64,000 bases of DNA from Pedobacter sp. D749 (GCF_019317285.1 NZ_CP079218.1:5270001-5334000), one strand, 5' to 3'. Positions 18,655 to 27,497 are shown, numbered from the stretch's first letter. Translations and numbers: made by a program. The notes: a model not told the origin generated them from the sequence alone.

Positions 18655-19035
18655 ATGAAGTTATTTAAGCAAGCAATTGTACTCGTTGTGCTCCTTGGCG
18701 TAGCCGTTACAGCTTGTAGGAACGATAAAGCCGAAGGAGAAAAAAGTAATCTGAAAACTGTTAAAGGCTTGTATAGTTTTGGCCCTGAAGTTAAATCCTT
18801 TACTTTATGTGAAGATGGGCGCGAATATTGGGTTAAAGACAGTGTAAAAAATTTAGAGCTTTCTTATAGTAATTTAGGCTTCGAAAAACCATACGAGCCG
18901 GTATACGTAGAGTTGGAAGGTTATTTTGCGAAATCTGATACCGGTATAGTTTCCAGTGATTTTGATTCTACTTTAGTGGTAATGAAAGTGCTTAAAATCA
19001 GTAAAGAAATTCCTGATGGGCCTTGCGCACAGTAA
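18655..19035 (+). CDS. Small lipoprotein, NlpE C-terminal (OB-fold)-like
   Basis: A 126-residue lipoprotein. The signal peptide ends in the lipobox VTAC with the cysteine near residue 21. I start it at the ATG at 18655, because the longer frame (from 18616) overlaps the end of the permease gene and spoils the signal peptide. The mature part (GLYSFGPEVKSFTLCEDGRE, then EPVYVELEGYF) resembles the OB-fold domain found at the C-terminus of NlpE-like proteins; this is a tentative match. The ATG directly follows the stop of the permease gene, so the two are probably translated together. Confidence 0.7.
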   Translation: MKLFKQAIVLVVLLGVAVTACRNDKAEGEKSNLKTVKGLYSFGPEVKSFTLCEDGREYWVKDSVKNLELSYSNLGFEKPYEPVYVELEGYFAKSDTGIVSSDFDSTLVVMKVLKISKEIPDGPCAQ

Positions 19036-19251
19036 TTCATTTATTTCCTGGTGCCCTAAGACAAATTTACTGGTCTAATTATAATCGTTTCTTGAAGCGG
19101 AATTTTATCTGTCGGTTGGTGTGTAAGCCAATACATTAAGTTATGCACCATGGTCGTCAGTTTGAGCGTGGTCGAAAACTTCTTGAGATTGATAAATCGA
19201 AAATAAATGCCCCTCGACTCCACTACCATTGATGCTGTTTTTGCAAATTAT
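19036..19251. other. Intergenic, no gene seen
   Basis: Together with the next two entries this forms an 804-bp gap. It contains a GTCAGTTTGAGCGTGGTCGA motif (19155-19174), like repeats common in Bacteroidota intergenic DNA. No supported reading frame, promoter or RNA was recognised. Confidence 0.4.
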
Positions 19252-19466
19252 TATTAATCAGCGCTTTAATTACTTAGCACTTCCATCCAGCTAAGCCATA
19301 GCACGGTATCCCCGTTCTACTTAATCCGGCCTAATAAATTTTTCGGGATGCACTATTCAGGCCCGACAACTGCCTTCAAAAGAAAAATTTTCAGCCGGCA
19401 TTTTTTGTTTCTTTTTAATGCCAAAAAGAAAGAGCCCTTCGGCGGCGGCGAGCCGAGGCAAGACTG
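19252..19466 (+). repeat. ~215-bp dispersed repeat, copy 1
   Basis: This segment is closely matched, in reverse orientation, by 26192-26408. Shared landmarks in order are TTAATCAGC, TTCCATCCAG, AAGCCATAGCAC, TATCCCCGTTCTACTTAA, TCCGGCCTAA, GAAAAATTTTCAGCCGGCA, GCCAAAAAGAAAGAGCCC and TTCGGCGGCGGCGAGCCG. A 60-codon frame inside (19348-19530) is probably an accident of the repeat. Similarity runs along the whole element, gene-coding or not. Confidence 0.85.
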
Positions 19467-19784
19467 TAGTGTATGGCAAAAGAAATCAATTATCCCTCAG
19501 GGGGGCATCTTTTTGCAATTTATCTCTTAACACTTAATGATATTGGTGTAACCGAATGTAATAAGAAGTGCTAAACTGGTTGACGAGGGCTATCCTGTCT
19601 TACAGTTTAAGTCACAGTGCCTATATGGATTAACGAACAAAATTGAATTTAAGCTCAATGCCTCCAAACAAGTCAGAACTCTTTTTAAATCTATAGGCAG
19701 TTATAACCTATATATGTGTTCACCTCACTGAAATAGATTGTGGTAAAGATAGTTGTTGATGACAACCAGCGCAAATAGACGAAC
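19467..19784. other. Intergenic, no gene seen
   Basis: No reading frame with recognisable protein features, RNA or promoter was found between the dispersed repeat and the terminator of the symporter gene. Confidence 0.35.
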
Positions 19785-19817
19785 AAAAAAAAGCTCGCAA
19801 CTTTCATTGCGAGCCTT
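19785..19817 (-). terminator. Rho-independent terminator of the xylose operon
   Basis: On the reverse strand GCTCGCAA and TTGCGAGC (8-bp arms at 19807-19814 and 19793-19800, 6-nt loop) are followed by eight T. It lies just beyond the stop codon of the symporter gene at 19840. Confidence 0.85.
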
Positions 19818-19839
19818 TTGCATATTCTTGATTTTCATT

Positions 19840-21507
19840 TTACCAGAAAGTCGAGTAAAGTGCAATTAAAATTCCGAACACAAGTATCGATCCAACGGCA
19901 AACGAAGGATGAACTTTGAACATGCTCGAATCTACTTCTAAACCATTAGATTTATCGCCTTTGCTATTTTCGAACATACTGATGGCAAACATCACTACAA
20001 TACAGACTACAAATACAATACCCATTCTATCTAAGAAAGGTATTTCGTAGATTCCATCTGCATTGGCTACCGAGAATCCAAAATCGTGAAGGAAAGACAA
20101 ATCCATCATTCCTGGTAAGAATTTCAACAATACCGATAAACCAAAGCCACCTATAGTAGCAAATAATGCTGCATTTGAAGTGGTTTTTTTCCAGAAGAAG
20201 CCCAATATAAACATGGCAAAAATACCAGGACTTACAAAACCTGTATACTCCTGAATAAATTCGAAACCACCTTTTTTATCGATACCTAAGAAAGGAGAAA
20301 TAGCGATTGCAATAGCCATTGCAATAATTACAACTACGCGTCCGGTACTTACCAGTTTTTTCTCACTGGCTTCCTTATTAATGTGTTTCTTAAAAATATC
20401 TAAAGTAAAAATAGTAGAGATACTATTAATTTTACCAGCTAATGAGGCAACAATTGCTGCAGTTAAAGCGGCAAAAGATAAACCTTTTAACCCTGTTGGT
20501 AAAATACTCAATAAAGTAGGGTAAGCTCTATCTGGGCGAAGTTCTCCGCCAGGCATCATTGAATTTACATCAATACCTGTTTTTTCCTGGTATAACATAT
20601 ATACTGCAATACCTGGCAACACCACAATTAGTGGCATTAGTAGTTTTAAAAATGCGGCAAATAAAATACCTGCTCTGGCTGTTTTCAGATCAGCACCCAA
20701 AGCACGTTGCGTGATGTACTGGTTACAGCCCCAATAGTTTAAGTTTACAATCCACATCCCACCAAGCAATACCGTCATGCCAGGTAATGAAGCATAATTC
20801 GCACTGTCTTTCTTAAAGATCATGTGGAAGTGGTCTGGTGCTTTTTCTCTTAAGAACGCTAAACCATCTAATACACCGTGGCCACCAAAATGATCACTTA
20901 CTAAATTAAGTGCTAAATAAGTAGTTGCTAAACCGCCGAAAATTAAAAAAGCTACCTGGATTACATCCGTGTAACCAATTACTTTCATACCACCTAATGC
21001 TATAATTACCGAAAAAATGGCTAATCCCATCATACAATACCAAAAGCCAATACCCGAAATACTGCTTACAGCTAAAGCACCCAGATATAAGATTGAGGTT
21101 AAGTTTACTACAACATACAATAACAACCAGAACACAGCCATAATCATGGCTACAGTACCATTGTAACGTTGACTTAGGAATTGGGGCATGGTGTAGATCT
21201 TATTTTTAAGATATACGGGAATAAAAAATGTAGCAACAATTACCAATGTTGCAGCAGCCATCCATTCGTAAGTAGAAATGGCTAATCCCATTTTAAATCC
21301 ATCGCCGCTCATGGCTACAAATTGCTCGGCACTAATGTTCGAGGCAATTAAAGATGTGCCAATTGCCCACCAGGTAAGTGAACCTTCTGCAAGAAAATAA
21401 TCCTTGCTGCTCATCTGCTTTTGTTTTTTACGATGGTAAATCCAGAAACCATAAATTGCTACAATGGCAAAGTAGGCTAGAAAAATAATGTAATCTGTGA
21501 CTTTCAT
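19840..21507 (-). CDS. Sodium:solute symporter (SGLT family), probable xylose transporter
   Basis: A 555-residue inner-membrane protein with about 13-14 transmembrane helices. It begins MKVTDYIIFLAYF and contains the SSS-family features SSKDYFLAEGSLTWWAIGTSL, ASNISAEQFVAMSG and GGMKVIGYTD. The presence of ISAEQF and the length place it with the vSGLT-like sugar transporters. It is the last gene of the xylB-xylA run, so xylose uptake with sodium is the likely role. The 282-bp gap from xylA is long, so the gene may also have its own promoter. Confidence 0.9.
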   Translation of the reverse strand: MKVTDYIIFLAYFAIVAIYGFWIYHRKKQKQMSSKDYFLAEGSLTWWAIGTSLIASNISAEQFVAMSGDGFKMGLAISTYEWMAAATLVIVATFFIPVYLKNKIYTMPQFLSQRYNGTVAMIMAVFWLLLYVVVNLTSILYLGALAVSSISGIGFWYCMMGLAIFSVIIALGGMKVIGYTDVIQVAFLIFGGLATTYLALNLVSDHFGGHGVLDGLAFLREKAPDHFHMIFKKDSANYASLPGMTVLLGGMWIVNLNYWGCNQYITQRALGADLKTARAGILFAAFLKLLMPLIVVLPGIAVYMLYQEKTGIDVNSMMPGGELRPDRAYPTLLSILPTGLKGLSFAALTAAIVASLAGKINSISTIFTLDIFKKHINKEASEKKLVSTGRVVVIIAMAIAIAISPFLGIDKKGGFEFIQEYTGFVSPGIFAMFILGFFWKKTTSNAALFATIGGFGLSVLLKFLPGMMDLSFLHDFGFSVANADGIYEIPFLDRMGIVFVVCIVVMFAISMFENSKGDKSNGLEVDSSMFKVHPSFAVGSILVFGILIALYSTFW

Positions 21508-21789
21508 TTAATTTATTTGGTTTAGAAATCTAAATGTAGTAAAATCATAAATTAATCTCCGCTTTTTTTAAATTAAAAAATGTTAAAATGACGTTTATTA
21601 ATTTGACCTTCCTAAAATTCAAGTTTGTTGAGCTACGGTGAGCTATGTATATCGTCATTTCAATTTGCAGTGCAATGGAATGCCTGCTCAATAAAGGCGT
21701 TGAGAAATTTTTAATTTTGCAAAAATTATAATATCATCCGTGATCTGTGAAGACCACAGACCACGGAGAATACATATATAAAGATGAAT

Positions 21790-23121
21790 TTAAATATACC
21801 TGTTAATTAGGTTTTCAAGATATTCCTGCTTTCCGCTGCGTACCTCTGGTTCGCCATTTTCTGCAGCGTAATTCCTTAAATCTTCTAAACTTAATTTGCC
21901 CTGTTCAAATTCGGCACCCTTTCCACTATCAAATGAAGCATAGCGGTCGGCCCTTACTTTTTTGTAATCAGATTTTTGAAGAATGGCATCTGCAGTAACT
22001 AATGCTCTTGCGAAAATATCCATTCCTCCTACATGCGCATAGAATAAGTCTTTCTGATCAGTAGAGTTACGGCGGATTTTCGCGTCGAAGTTTACACCTC
22101 CACCCTGTAAGCCACCACCTTCTAAAATGATTAACATGGTTTCGGTTAGTTCGTTAATATCGTTCGGGAACTGATCGGTATCCCAGCCATTTTGATAATC
22201 GCCACGGTTTGCATCAATAGAACCTAATAGTCCATTATCTACCGCAACCTGTAATTCATGTTGGAAAGTATGACCTGCCAGTGTTGCATGGTTTACTTCT
22301 AAATTTAATTTAAAGTCAGCCAACAGATCATATTGTTGTAAAAAGCCTTTTACTGTTGCCGCGTCGTAATCATATTGGTGTTTAGAAGGCTCACATGGTT
22401 TCGGTTCAATAAAGAATGTTCCTTTGAAGCCCTGTTTGCGTGCATAGTCTTTAGCCGCGTGTAAAAATTTAGCCAGGTGCTCCTGCTCACGTTTCATGTT
22501 GGTATTCAATAAGCTCATATAGCCTTCTCTTCCTCCCCAGAAAACATAATTTTCGCCACCAAGAGCAATAGTTGCATCTAAAGCTGCTTTAACCTGGGCA
22601 GCTCCGTGTGCCAGCACATGAAAATCAGGATTGGTAGATGCACCATTCATGTAACGCTTATGGCTAAATAAATTGGCTGTTCCCCACAATAGTTTTACAC
22701 CGCTATCTGCTTGTTTTTGCTTTGCATATTCAACAAGGGCCTGTAATCTGCGTTCGTTTTCGGCGATATCGTCGCCATAATCTACCACATCTACATCATG
22801 GAAGCAATAATAAGGGATCTGCATTTTGGTGATAAATTCAAAGGCCGCATCCATTTTATCTTTTGCCCTTTCTACAGCATCTTTCTTTTCATCCCAAGGG
22901 AAAATATGCGTTGCTCCTCCAAACGGATCGGCACCATTACCGTTGAATGAATGCCAGTAAGCACAAGCAAACTTAAAATGCTCATTCATGGTTTTGCCTG
23001 CTACTACTTTGTTGGCGTCGTACCATCTAAATGCTAATGGATTATCGCTTTCCAGACCTTCAAACTTGATCTGGTCAATGCCTTTGAAAAATTCAGTTGC
23101 TCCTGTTACTACTTTTGTCAT
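21790..23121 (-). CDS. xylA: Xylose isomerase
   Basis: A 443-residue enzyme converting D-xylose to D-xylulose. The N-terminal FKGIDQIKFEG and NPLAFRWYDANKVV are typical of the longer class II isomerases. The catalytic region shows FHDVDVVDYGD (active-site histidine), WGGREGY, FIEPKPCEPSKHQYD and ANRGDYQNGWDTD (metal-binding aspartates). All expected metal ligands are present. It is transcribed after xylB with a 54-bp gap that carries a heptad array, and before the symporter gene. Confidence 0.97.
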   Translation of the reverse strand: MTKVVTGATEFFKGIDQIKFEGLESDNPLAFRWYDANKVVAGKTMNEHFKFACAYWHSFNGNGADPFGGATHIFPWDEKKDAVERAKDKMDAAFEFITKMQIPYYCFHDVDVVDYGDDIAENERRLQALVEYAKQKQADSGVKLLWGTANLFSHKRYMNGASTNPDFHVLAHGAAQVKAALDATIALGGENYVFWGGREGYMSLLNTNMKREQEHLAKFLHAAKDYARKQGFKGTFFIEPKPCEPSKHQYDYDAATVKGFLQQYDLLADFKLNLEVNHATLAGHTFQHELQVAVDNGLLGSIDANRGDYQNGWDTDQFPNDINELTETMLIILEGGGLQGGGVNFDAKIRRNSTDQKDLFYAHVGGMDIFARALVTADAILQKSDYKKVRADRYASFDSGKGAEFEQGKLSLEDLRNYAAENGEPEVRSGKQEYLENLINRYI

Positions 23122-23140
23122 ATTTTTTGTTTTTTGATTC

Positions 23141-23189
23141 GTGGTTGTTGGTTCATAGTTGATAGCTGTGAACCATTAACTAATTGCTA
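23141..23189. repeat. 7-bp repeat array between xylA and xylB
   Basis: Reading the + strand in sevens gives GTGGTTG TTGGTTC ATAGTTG ATAGCTG TGAACCA TTAACTA ATTGCTA. GGTTCA and TGAACC form inverted arms. The array runs into the last codons of xylB, whose stop is at 23176-23178. Confidence 0.55.
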
Positions 23190-24660
23190 ATTGTTTTTCT
23201 AATATTTTTTTCCAATCCTGATAGATTGCTTCATATTCAGCTGAATGTTGTGGCATTAAAGTTTTAATTACTTCGTGGTTGCTAAAAGCTTCTTCTGCAC
23301 TTTTAAAAATTCTAGCGCCTATACCTGCACCTAAGGCTGCGCCTACACTGCCGTCGTTTTCGTAAAGTTCTACCGGAATGCCAGTAACATCTACAAAAGT
23401 TTGTGCAAATACATCACTTAAAAACAGATTGGCTCTTCCGGCCCGGATGACTTTAGGCTGCATGCCATTTTCCCGCATGATATCCAATCCATAACGGAAA
23501 GAGAAGGCAATCCCTTCCTGTATCGCCCTGAAGATATCTGATTGATTGTGGAGGTTTAAATCTATGCCCAATAACTCTGCGCCTGTATATTGGTTGTTTA
23601 ACATTCGTTCTGCGCCGTTACCGAAAGGAAGTACTTTTAAACCATTACTACCTATTGGCGCTTTCGACGCCAGGATATTCAGGTCGGCATAACTAGACTG
23701 TGGCGCGAAATTATGCTTTGCCCATCGGTACATGCTGCCGGTACCATTAATACAAAGTAAAACCCCTGTGTGCTTTTTTTCTTCTGAATAGGTTACATGC
23801 GCAAAAGTATTCACTCTCGATTGTTTATCGTAAGTAAGCCCGTCGCTTACGCCGTAAATTACCCCAGATGTTCCGGCTGTGGCCGCAACCTCCCCAGGTT
23901 TTAATACATTTAGAGAAAGCGCATTGTTCGGCTGATCGCCAGATTTATAGGCAACGGGAATACCTGTTGGTAAGTTCAAAGAATGGGCAATATCGGCTTT
24001 TAAATAACCATGTTCGGAGAATAAGGGTTTTACGGTTGGGATGAGGTTACCTGAAATGCCATAATACTCCATTACATCTTTAGAAATTTCGTGGTTTTCA
24101 AAATCCCAGAAAATGCCTTCAGATAGTGCCGAAATACTTGTCGTAATTTCTCCCGTTAATTTCATGGCGATAAAATCGCCAGGGAGCATTATCTTATCAA
24201 TGCGGTTATAGATGTCTGGTTCATTTGCTTTTACCCAGGCTAGTTTTGATGCCGTAAAGTTTCCGGGAGAGTTTAATAAATGTTTCAAGGATTTTTCGTG
24301 CCCAATAGCCTCAAAAGCGCCATTGCCCAGTTCAACTGCTCTGCTGTCGCACCAAATAATACTATCTCGGAGCACCTGCTGGTTTTTATCTACAACAACC
24401 AATCCGTGCATTTGGTATGCAATACCAATGGATTTAATTTCTTTTGGATCAAAAAGACCTGTCGAATTTAATTTAAGTATAGCCTGTTGAACATTTTGCC
24501 ACCAATCATCAGGTGACTGTTCTGCCCAGCCAGACTGTAAAGATTTGATGGCTGTTTCCTCCTCCGGATATTGAGCGGTAGCTATGTTTCTTTGTGTAGT
24601 TGCGTCAACAATGGCAACTTTTATGGATGAGGTACCTAAATCAATTCCTAATAAATACAT
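23176..24660 (-). CDS. xylB: Xylulokinase
   Basis: A 494-residue FGGY-family sugar kinase that phosphorylates D-xylulose. I start it at the ATG at 24660, which gives MYLLGIDLGTSSIKVAIVD, the phosphate-1 motif of the actin-like ATPase fold. The longer frame would pass through the operator and promoter. Other motifs are GWAEQSPDDWW, YQMHGLVVVD, WCDSRA, GDFIAMKLTG and the C-terminal RAGRANLFLSDVFAQ with GSVGAALGAG. As first gene of the operon it lies under the promoter at 24703-24733. Confidence 0.95.
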   Translation of the reverse strand: MYLLGIDLGTSSIKVAIVDATTQRNIATAQYPEEETAIKSLQSGWAEQSPDDWWQNVQQAILKLNSTGLFDPKEIKSIGIAYQMHGLVVVDKNQQVLRDSIIWCDSRAVELGNGAFEAIGHEKSLKHLLNSPGNFTASKLAWVKANEPDIYNRIDKIMLPGDFIAMKLTGEITTSISALSEGIFWDFENHEISKDVMEYYGISGNLIPTVKPLFSEHGYLKADIAHSLNLPTGIPVAYKSGDQPNNALSLNVLKPGEVAATAGTSGVIYGVSDGLTYDKQSRVNTFAHVTYSEEKKHTGVLLCINGTGSMYRWAKHNFAPQSSYADLNILASKAPIGSNGLKVLPFGNGAERMLNNQYTGAELLGIDLNLHNQSDIFRAIQEGIAFSFRYGLDIMRENGMQPKVIRAGRANLFLSDVFAQTFVDVTGIPVELYENDGSVGAALGAGIGARIFKSAEEAFSNHEVIKTLMPQHSAEYEAIYQDWKKILEKQLAIS

Positions 24661-24687
24661 GCTTTCATCTAATTTTAATATTTGGTT

Positions 24688-24703
24688 ATGCAAACGGTTG
24701 CAT
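24688..24703. promoter_or_regulatory. Candidate LacI-family operator of xylose operon
   Basis: ATGCAAACGGTTGCAT is a near-perfect palindrome (two mismatched positions) of the GCAA-CG-TTGC type recognised by many LacI-family repressors. It directly follows the -7 box, so it covers the expected transcription start. No LacI-type gene is in the window, so the regulator must be elsewhere. Confidence 0.6.
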
Positions 24704-24733
24704 AAAGATAGTTGGAAAAATATAAAACGCAAA
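24703..24733 (-). promoter_or_regulatory. Promoter of the xylB-xylA-symporter operon
   Basis: On the reverse strand TTTG (24733-24730) is followed after 19 bp by TATCTTTA (24710-24703), close to TAnnTTTG with a final A. The spacing fits the Bacteroidota -33/-7 promoter. The palindrome overlaps the start point. Confidence 0.55.
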
Positions 24734-24852
24734 TTTTTTATAAAATCGTTTGAATTAAATGCAATCTTTTGAATTGAATTAACCTTTATTTTGAAGCTAA
24801 TGGCGAATTATTTAATAATTTATATTTTTACCATTAATACATTTGATTGTTT

Positions 24853-25188
24853 ATGGAACAGATTACATGGAGCGATTTCGAAAAAGTAGAATTAAGGGTA
24901 GGAACCATTTTAGAAGCCTTCGAATTTCCTGAAGCCCGAAGACCAGCATATAAAGTAAAAGTAGATTTTGGCGAATTTGGTATTAAAATGAGTAGTGCAC
25001 AGATTACCAAACATTATACATTGGAAGAATTACCTGGAAAACAAATTGTTGCGGTGGTTAACTTTCCGAAAAAACAGATCGGCAAATTCATGTCAGAATT
25101 TTTAGTTACCGGTTTTGCTGATGAAAACGGCGATATCGTATTAACTACGGTGCAAAGTAAGGTTCCTAATGGAAGTAAGCTGGTTTAG
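24853..25188 (+). CDS. CsaA-like tRNA-binding protein
   Basis: A 111-residue protein consisting of one tRNA-binding OB-fold domain. The sequence runs DFEKVELRVGTILEAFEFPEARRPAYKV, then KMSSAQITKHYT, VAVVNFPKKQIGKFMSEFLVTGF and a C-terminal PNGSKLV. This is the complete CsaA-type domain, a small protein that binds tRNA or acts as an export chaperone in Bacillus. I start it at the ATG at 24853; the TTG two codons earlier is less likely. It is divergent from xylB and monocistronic. Confidence 0.9.
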   Translation: MEQITWSDFEKVELRVGTILEAFEFPEARRPAYKVKVDFGEFGIKMSSAQITKHYTLEELPGKQIVAVVNFPKKQIGKFMSEFLVTGFADENGDIVLTTVQSKVPNGSKLV

Positions 25189-25237
25189 CCGACTTCCGAT
25201 GTTTGCCTGAGCCTTGGCCATGTAAACTTTGAGGCAT

Positions 25238-25322
25238 TTCCCGCAGATTTAAAAGGATAAGAAACACAGATCATTTTAATAATATAAATCTGCGATGTTT
25301 ATCTGCGGCAATCTGTGGGAAA
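25238..25322. repeat. CCGCAGATTT-type palindromic repeat
   Basis: TTCCCGCAGATTT (25238-25250) is matched by the inverted AATCTGTGGGAA (25310-25321), with TCTGCG motifs between them. Related elements lie at 42401-42436 and 42924-42978. The rest of the 392-bp gap (25189-25580) shows no gene. Confidence 0.75.
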
Positions 25323-25568
25323 ATAGAGTATCTATTTATACCGCGAAGTTCTCTTATTAAGCACAGGCCTCGCTAAATAGCCCTGATTGTAGTGGAAAGC
25401 CCGCAAACGAGGCACAAGTGCGGACTTGAAATGGAAAGCAGGACTTGAAGTAACCGATTAGCAAGCAATTGCGCTCCAAAACAAAAGCAAATTTTCAGCT
25501 TAGACTTCAGAAGTTTACCACTCCCATGGCCACCAAAACTTCGGAAGTCTTTTTGGCCATTATTACTC

Positions 25569-25576
25569 TATATTTG
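25569..25576 (+). promoter_or_regulatory. -7 box directly before tadA
   Basis: TATATTTG fits TAnnTTTG and ends 4 bp before the ATG at 25581. The sequence TTTGCCAC after it is the same as at 17409-17416, again before a start codon. This suggests a leaderless or nearly leaderless transcript. Confidence 0.4.
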
Positions 25577-25580
25577 CCAC

Positions 25581-26048
25581 ATGAGTTTTTACAATTTCGA
25601 AAATACCGATCCGGAGGAAGAAGACATTCATTATATGAAACTGGCTCTGGAAGAAGCAAAAAAAGCTTTAGCTGATGATGAAATTCCGATAGGCGCTATA
25701 GTGGTAAGTAAAAACAGGATTATTGGCCGGGGCTATAATTTAACCGAACGCTTTAACGATGTAACTGCACATGCAGAAATGCAGGCCTTTACCTCAGCGG
25801 CACAAACTATCGGAGGGAAATATTTAAGGGATTGTACCTTATATGTAACTATCGAGCCTTGTGTAATGTGCGCTGGTGCAAGTTACTGGACGCAGATTGG
25901 CCGCATTGTGTATGGTGCCCGAGAAGAAAAAAGAGGATTCATCTCCAAAAATGCAAATCTGCTCCATCCTAAAACCGTGTTAAAAGGTGGCGTAATGGCA
26001 GAGGAATGCGGAGCGTTAATGAAGGTTTTTTTTGCGAAGAAGAGGTAG
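25581..26048 (+). CDS. tadA: tRNA-specific adenosine deaminase (TadA-type nucleoside deaminase)
   Basis: A 155-residue zinc deaminase. The zinc site is HAEMQA (H64, catalytic E66) and PCVMCAGA (C94 and C97). The family converts A34 to inosine in the anticodon of tRNA-Arg. The domain is preceded by a short acidic N-terminal extension (YNFENTDPEEED), common in Bacteroidota. Related guanine or cytosine deaminases share the motifs, but the sequence IVYGAREEKRGFISK fits TadA best. It stands alone between two repeat-rich gaps. Confidence 0.9.
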   Translation: MSFYNFENTDPEEEDIHYMKLALEEAKKALADDEIPIGAIVVSKNRIIGRGYNLTERFNDVTAHAEMQAFTSAAQTIGGKYLRDCTLYVTIEPCVMCAGASYWTQIGRIVYGAREEKRGFISKNANLLHPKTVLKGGVMAEECGALMKVFFAKKR

Positions 26049-26091
26049 ATTGAGTTGATGGTCCATGGTAATGTAGTTCATTGCCTAATAG

Positions 26092-26549
26092 GAGGCTGTC
26101 TCATAAATGTAGAATTGTCATTCTGAGGGTTACTTTATTGCATAAAAATCAATATTAGTGACGTAGAACTGTTTTCTCTTGTCCTAAGACGCAGTCTTGC
26201 CTCGGCTCGCCGCCGCCGAAGGGCTCTTTCTTTTTGGCATCAAAAAGAAACAAAAACTGCCGGCTGAAAATTTTTCTTTCGAAGCTAGTAGTTTGGCTTA
26301 GGCAGTGCAGTCCGAAAAATTTGTTAGGCCGGATTTAAGTAGAACGGGGATACTGTGCTATGGCTTAACTGGATGGAAATGCAAAAATAGTTAAAGTGCT
26401 GATTAATAAAAACTTACAAAATAACGTCGATGGTAGCTTGTTGAAGGATCTGTTTAAATGTCTTGCAAGGCGTTTCAACGACCTGTCCCGATTCATCGGG
26501 AGGCTCAACGTGACAAATCAATTAAACTACAGTTTTATGAGACAGCCTC
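26092..26549. mobile_element. MITE-like element with 16-bp terminal inverted repeats
   Basis: GAGGCTGTCTCATAAA (26092-26107) and its exact reverse complement (26534-26549) bound 458 bp with no transposase gene. The ends resemble the GGCTGTCTCA termini of several insertion sequence families, so this could be a non-autonomous transposon. The interior contains copy 2 of the ~215-bp repeat. No certain target-site duplication is seen. The element fills most of the 743-bp gap between tadA and the superoxide dismutase gene; 26550-26745 holds nothing recognisable. Confidence 0.6.
26192..26408 (-). repeat. ~215-bp dispersed repeat, copy 2 (inverted)
   Basis: This is the reverse-complement match of 19252-19466, with the GGCTCGCCGCCGCCGAAGGG core at 26213-26232. 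It lies inside the MITE-like element, whereas copy 1 has no such ends, so the repeat seems to be able to exist by itself or the other copy has lost its ends. Confidence 0.85.
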
Positions 26550-26745
26550 TTAGTAAGATCTGCATTTGTAATGCGTTTACGGTATAAATGGCGATACAAT
26601 CGCCCTTCTCATGCATCCTGATCGCAAAGCGGGATGATCGTGATTTTTTCTAAAACCTTCCAATATTAAAACCTTCAACATTACAACATTAACCCAGAAA
26701 ACGATTTGATGATAATAACATGAACAAATCTTAACGTTCTAATGT

Positions 26746-26753
26746 TATATTTG
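26746..26753 (+). promoter_or_regulatory. -7 box of superoxide dismutase gene
   Basis: TATATTTG matches TAnnTTTG and lies 38 bp before the ATG at 26792. No good -33 TTTG is present, so the call is tentative. Confidence 0.4.
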
Positions 26754-26791
26754 CTACAAGAAACATTTTTAAATCTTAAAACATAAACATT

Positions 26792-27400
26792 ATGGCTTTT
26801 GAATTACCTGCGTTACATTACGCAACCGATGCATTAGAACCGCATATTGATAAAACTACCATGGAGATCCACCATGATAAACACCATCAGGCTTACGTTA
26901 CCAACTTAAACAAAGCGTTAGAAGGTAAACCTGAAGCAAGCTCTAGCATCGAGGAAATTGTAAAACACATTTCAAAATTCCCTGCTGCTGTTAGAAACAA
27001 TGGTGGTGGTCATTATAATCACTCTTTATTCTGGAACATTTTAGGCCCAAATAAAGGTGGTGAGCCAACTGGCGATTTAGCTAAAGCAATTAATGAAACT
27101 TTTGGTTCTTTTGCTGATCTTAAAACTAAATTACAAGAAGCTGGTGCTACCCGTTTCGGTTCTGGTTGGGCCTGGTTATCGGTAGGTGCTGATAAAAAAC
27201 TTCAGGTTTCTTCTACTCCAAACCAAGACAATCCTTTAATGGATGTTGCTGAGGTAAAAGGTACACCAATTTTAGGTATTGATGTTTGGGAACATGCATA
27301 TTACTTAAAATACCAAAACAAACGCCCTGATTATTTAGCGGCAATTTGGAATGTAGTGAACTGGGATGCAGTTGCTGAACTTTACAAAAAAGCTTTGTAA
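26792..27400 (+). CDS. Superoxide dismutase, Fe/Mn family
   Basis: A 202-residue cytoplasmic enzyme converting superoxide to hydrogen peroxide and oxygen. Metal ligands are H27 (in TTMEIHHDKHH), the histidine of GGGHYNHSLFW, and the aspartate and histidine of DVWEHAYYLKYQNKRPDYL. The glycine-rich NNGGGHYNH sequence is typical of iron or cambialistic types, but metal use cannot be settled from sequence alone. It is monocistronic with its own terminator. The OxyR gene lies 0.8 kb downstream on the other strand. Confidence 0.95.
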   Translation: MAFELPALHYATDALEPHIDKTTMEIHHDKHHQAYVTNLNKALEGKPEASSSIEEIVKHISKFPAAVRNNGGGHYNHSLFWNILGPNKGGEPTGDLAKAINETFGSFADLKTKLQEAGATRFGSGWAWLSVGADKKLQVSSTPNQDNPLMDVAEVKGTPILGIDVWEHAYYLKYQNKRPDYLAAIWNVVNWDAVAELYKKAL

Positions 27401-27424
27401 GCTAAATCTTCCATAAATTTAAAA

Positions 27425-27455
27425 GAGGTCCCGGTGCAAATCGGGACTTCCTTGT
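27425..27455 (+). terminator. Terminator after superoxide dismutase gene
   Basis: GTCCCG (27428-27433) pairs with CGGGAC (27442-27447), followed by a T-rich stretch. Confidence 0.6.
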
Positions 27456-27497
27456 TTTAAGATAATTAAGTAACTTCGCAGATATAAAATATTCGAA

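Noticed and set aside
19348..19530. 60-residue reading frame containing KKEPFGGGEPRQDC
   Set aside because: It lies within the ~215-bp dispersed repeat. Conservation between copies covers frame and non-frame DNA alike, and the inverted copy does not keep the same open frame.
26396..26587. 63-residue frame at the right end of the MITE-like element
   Set aside because: It crosses the terminal inverted repeat and has no protein features.
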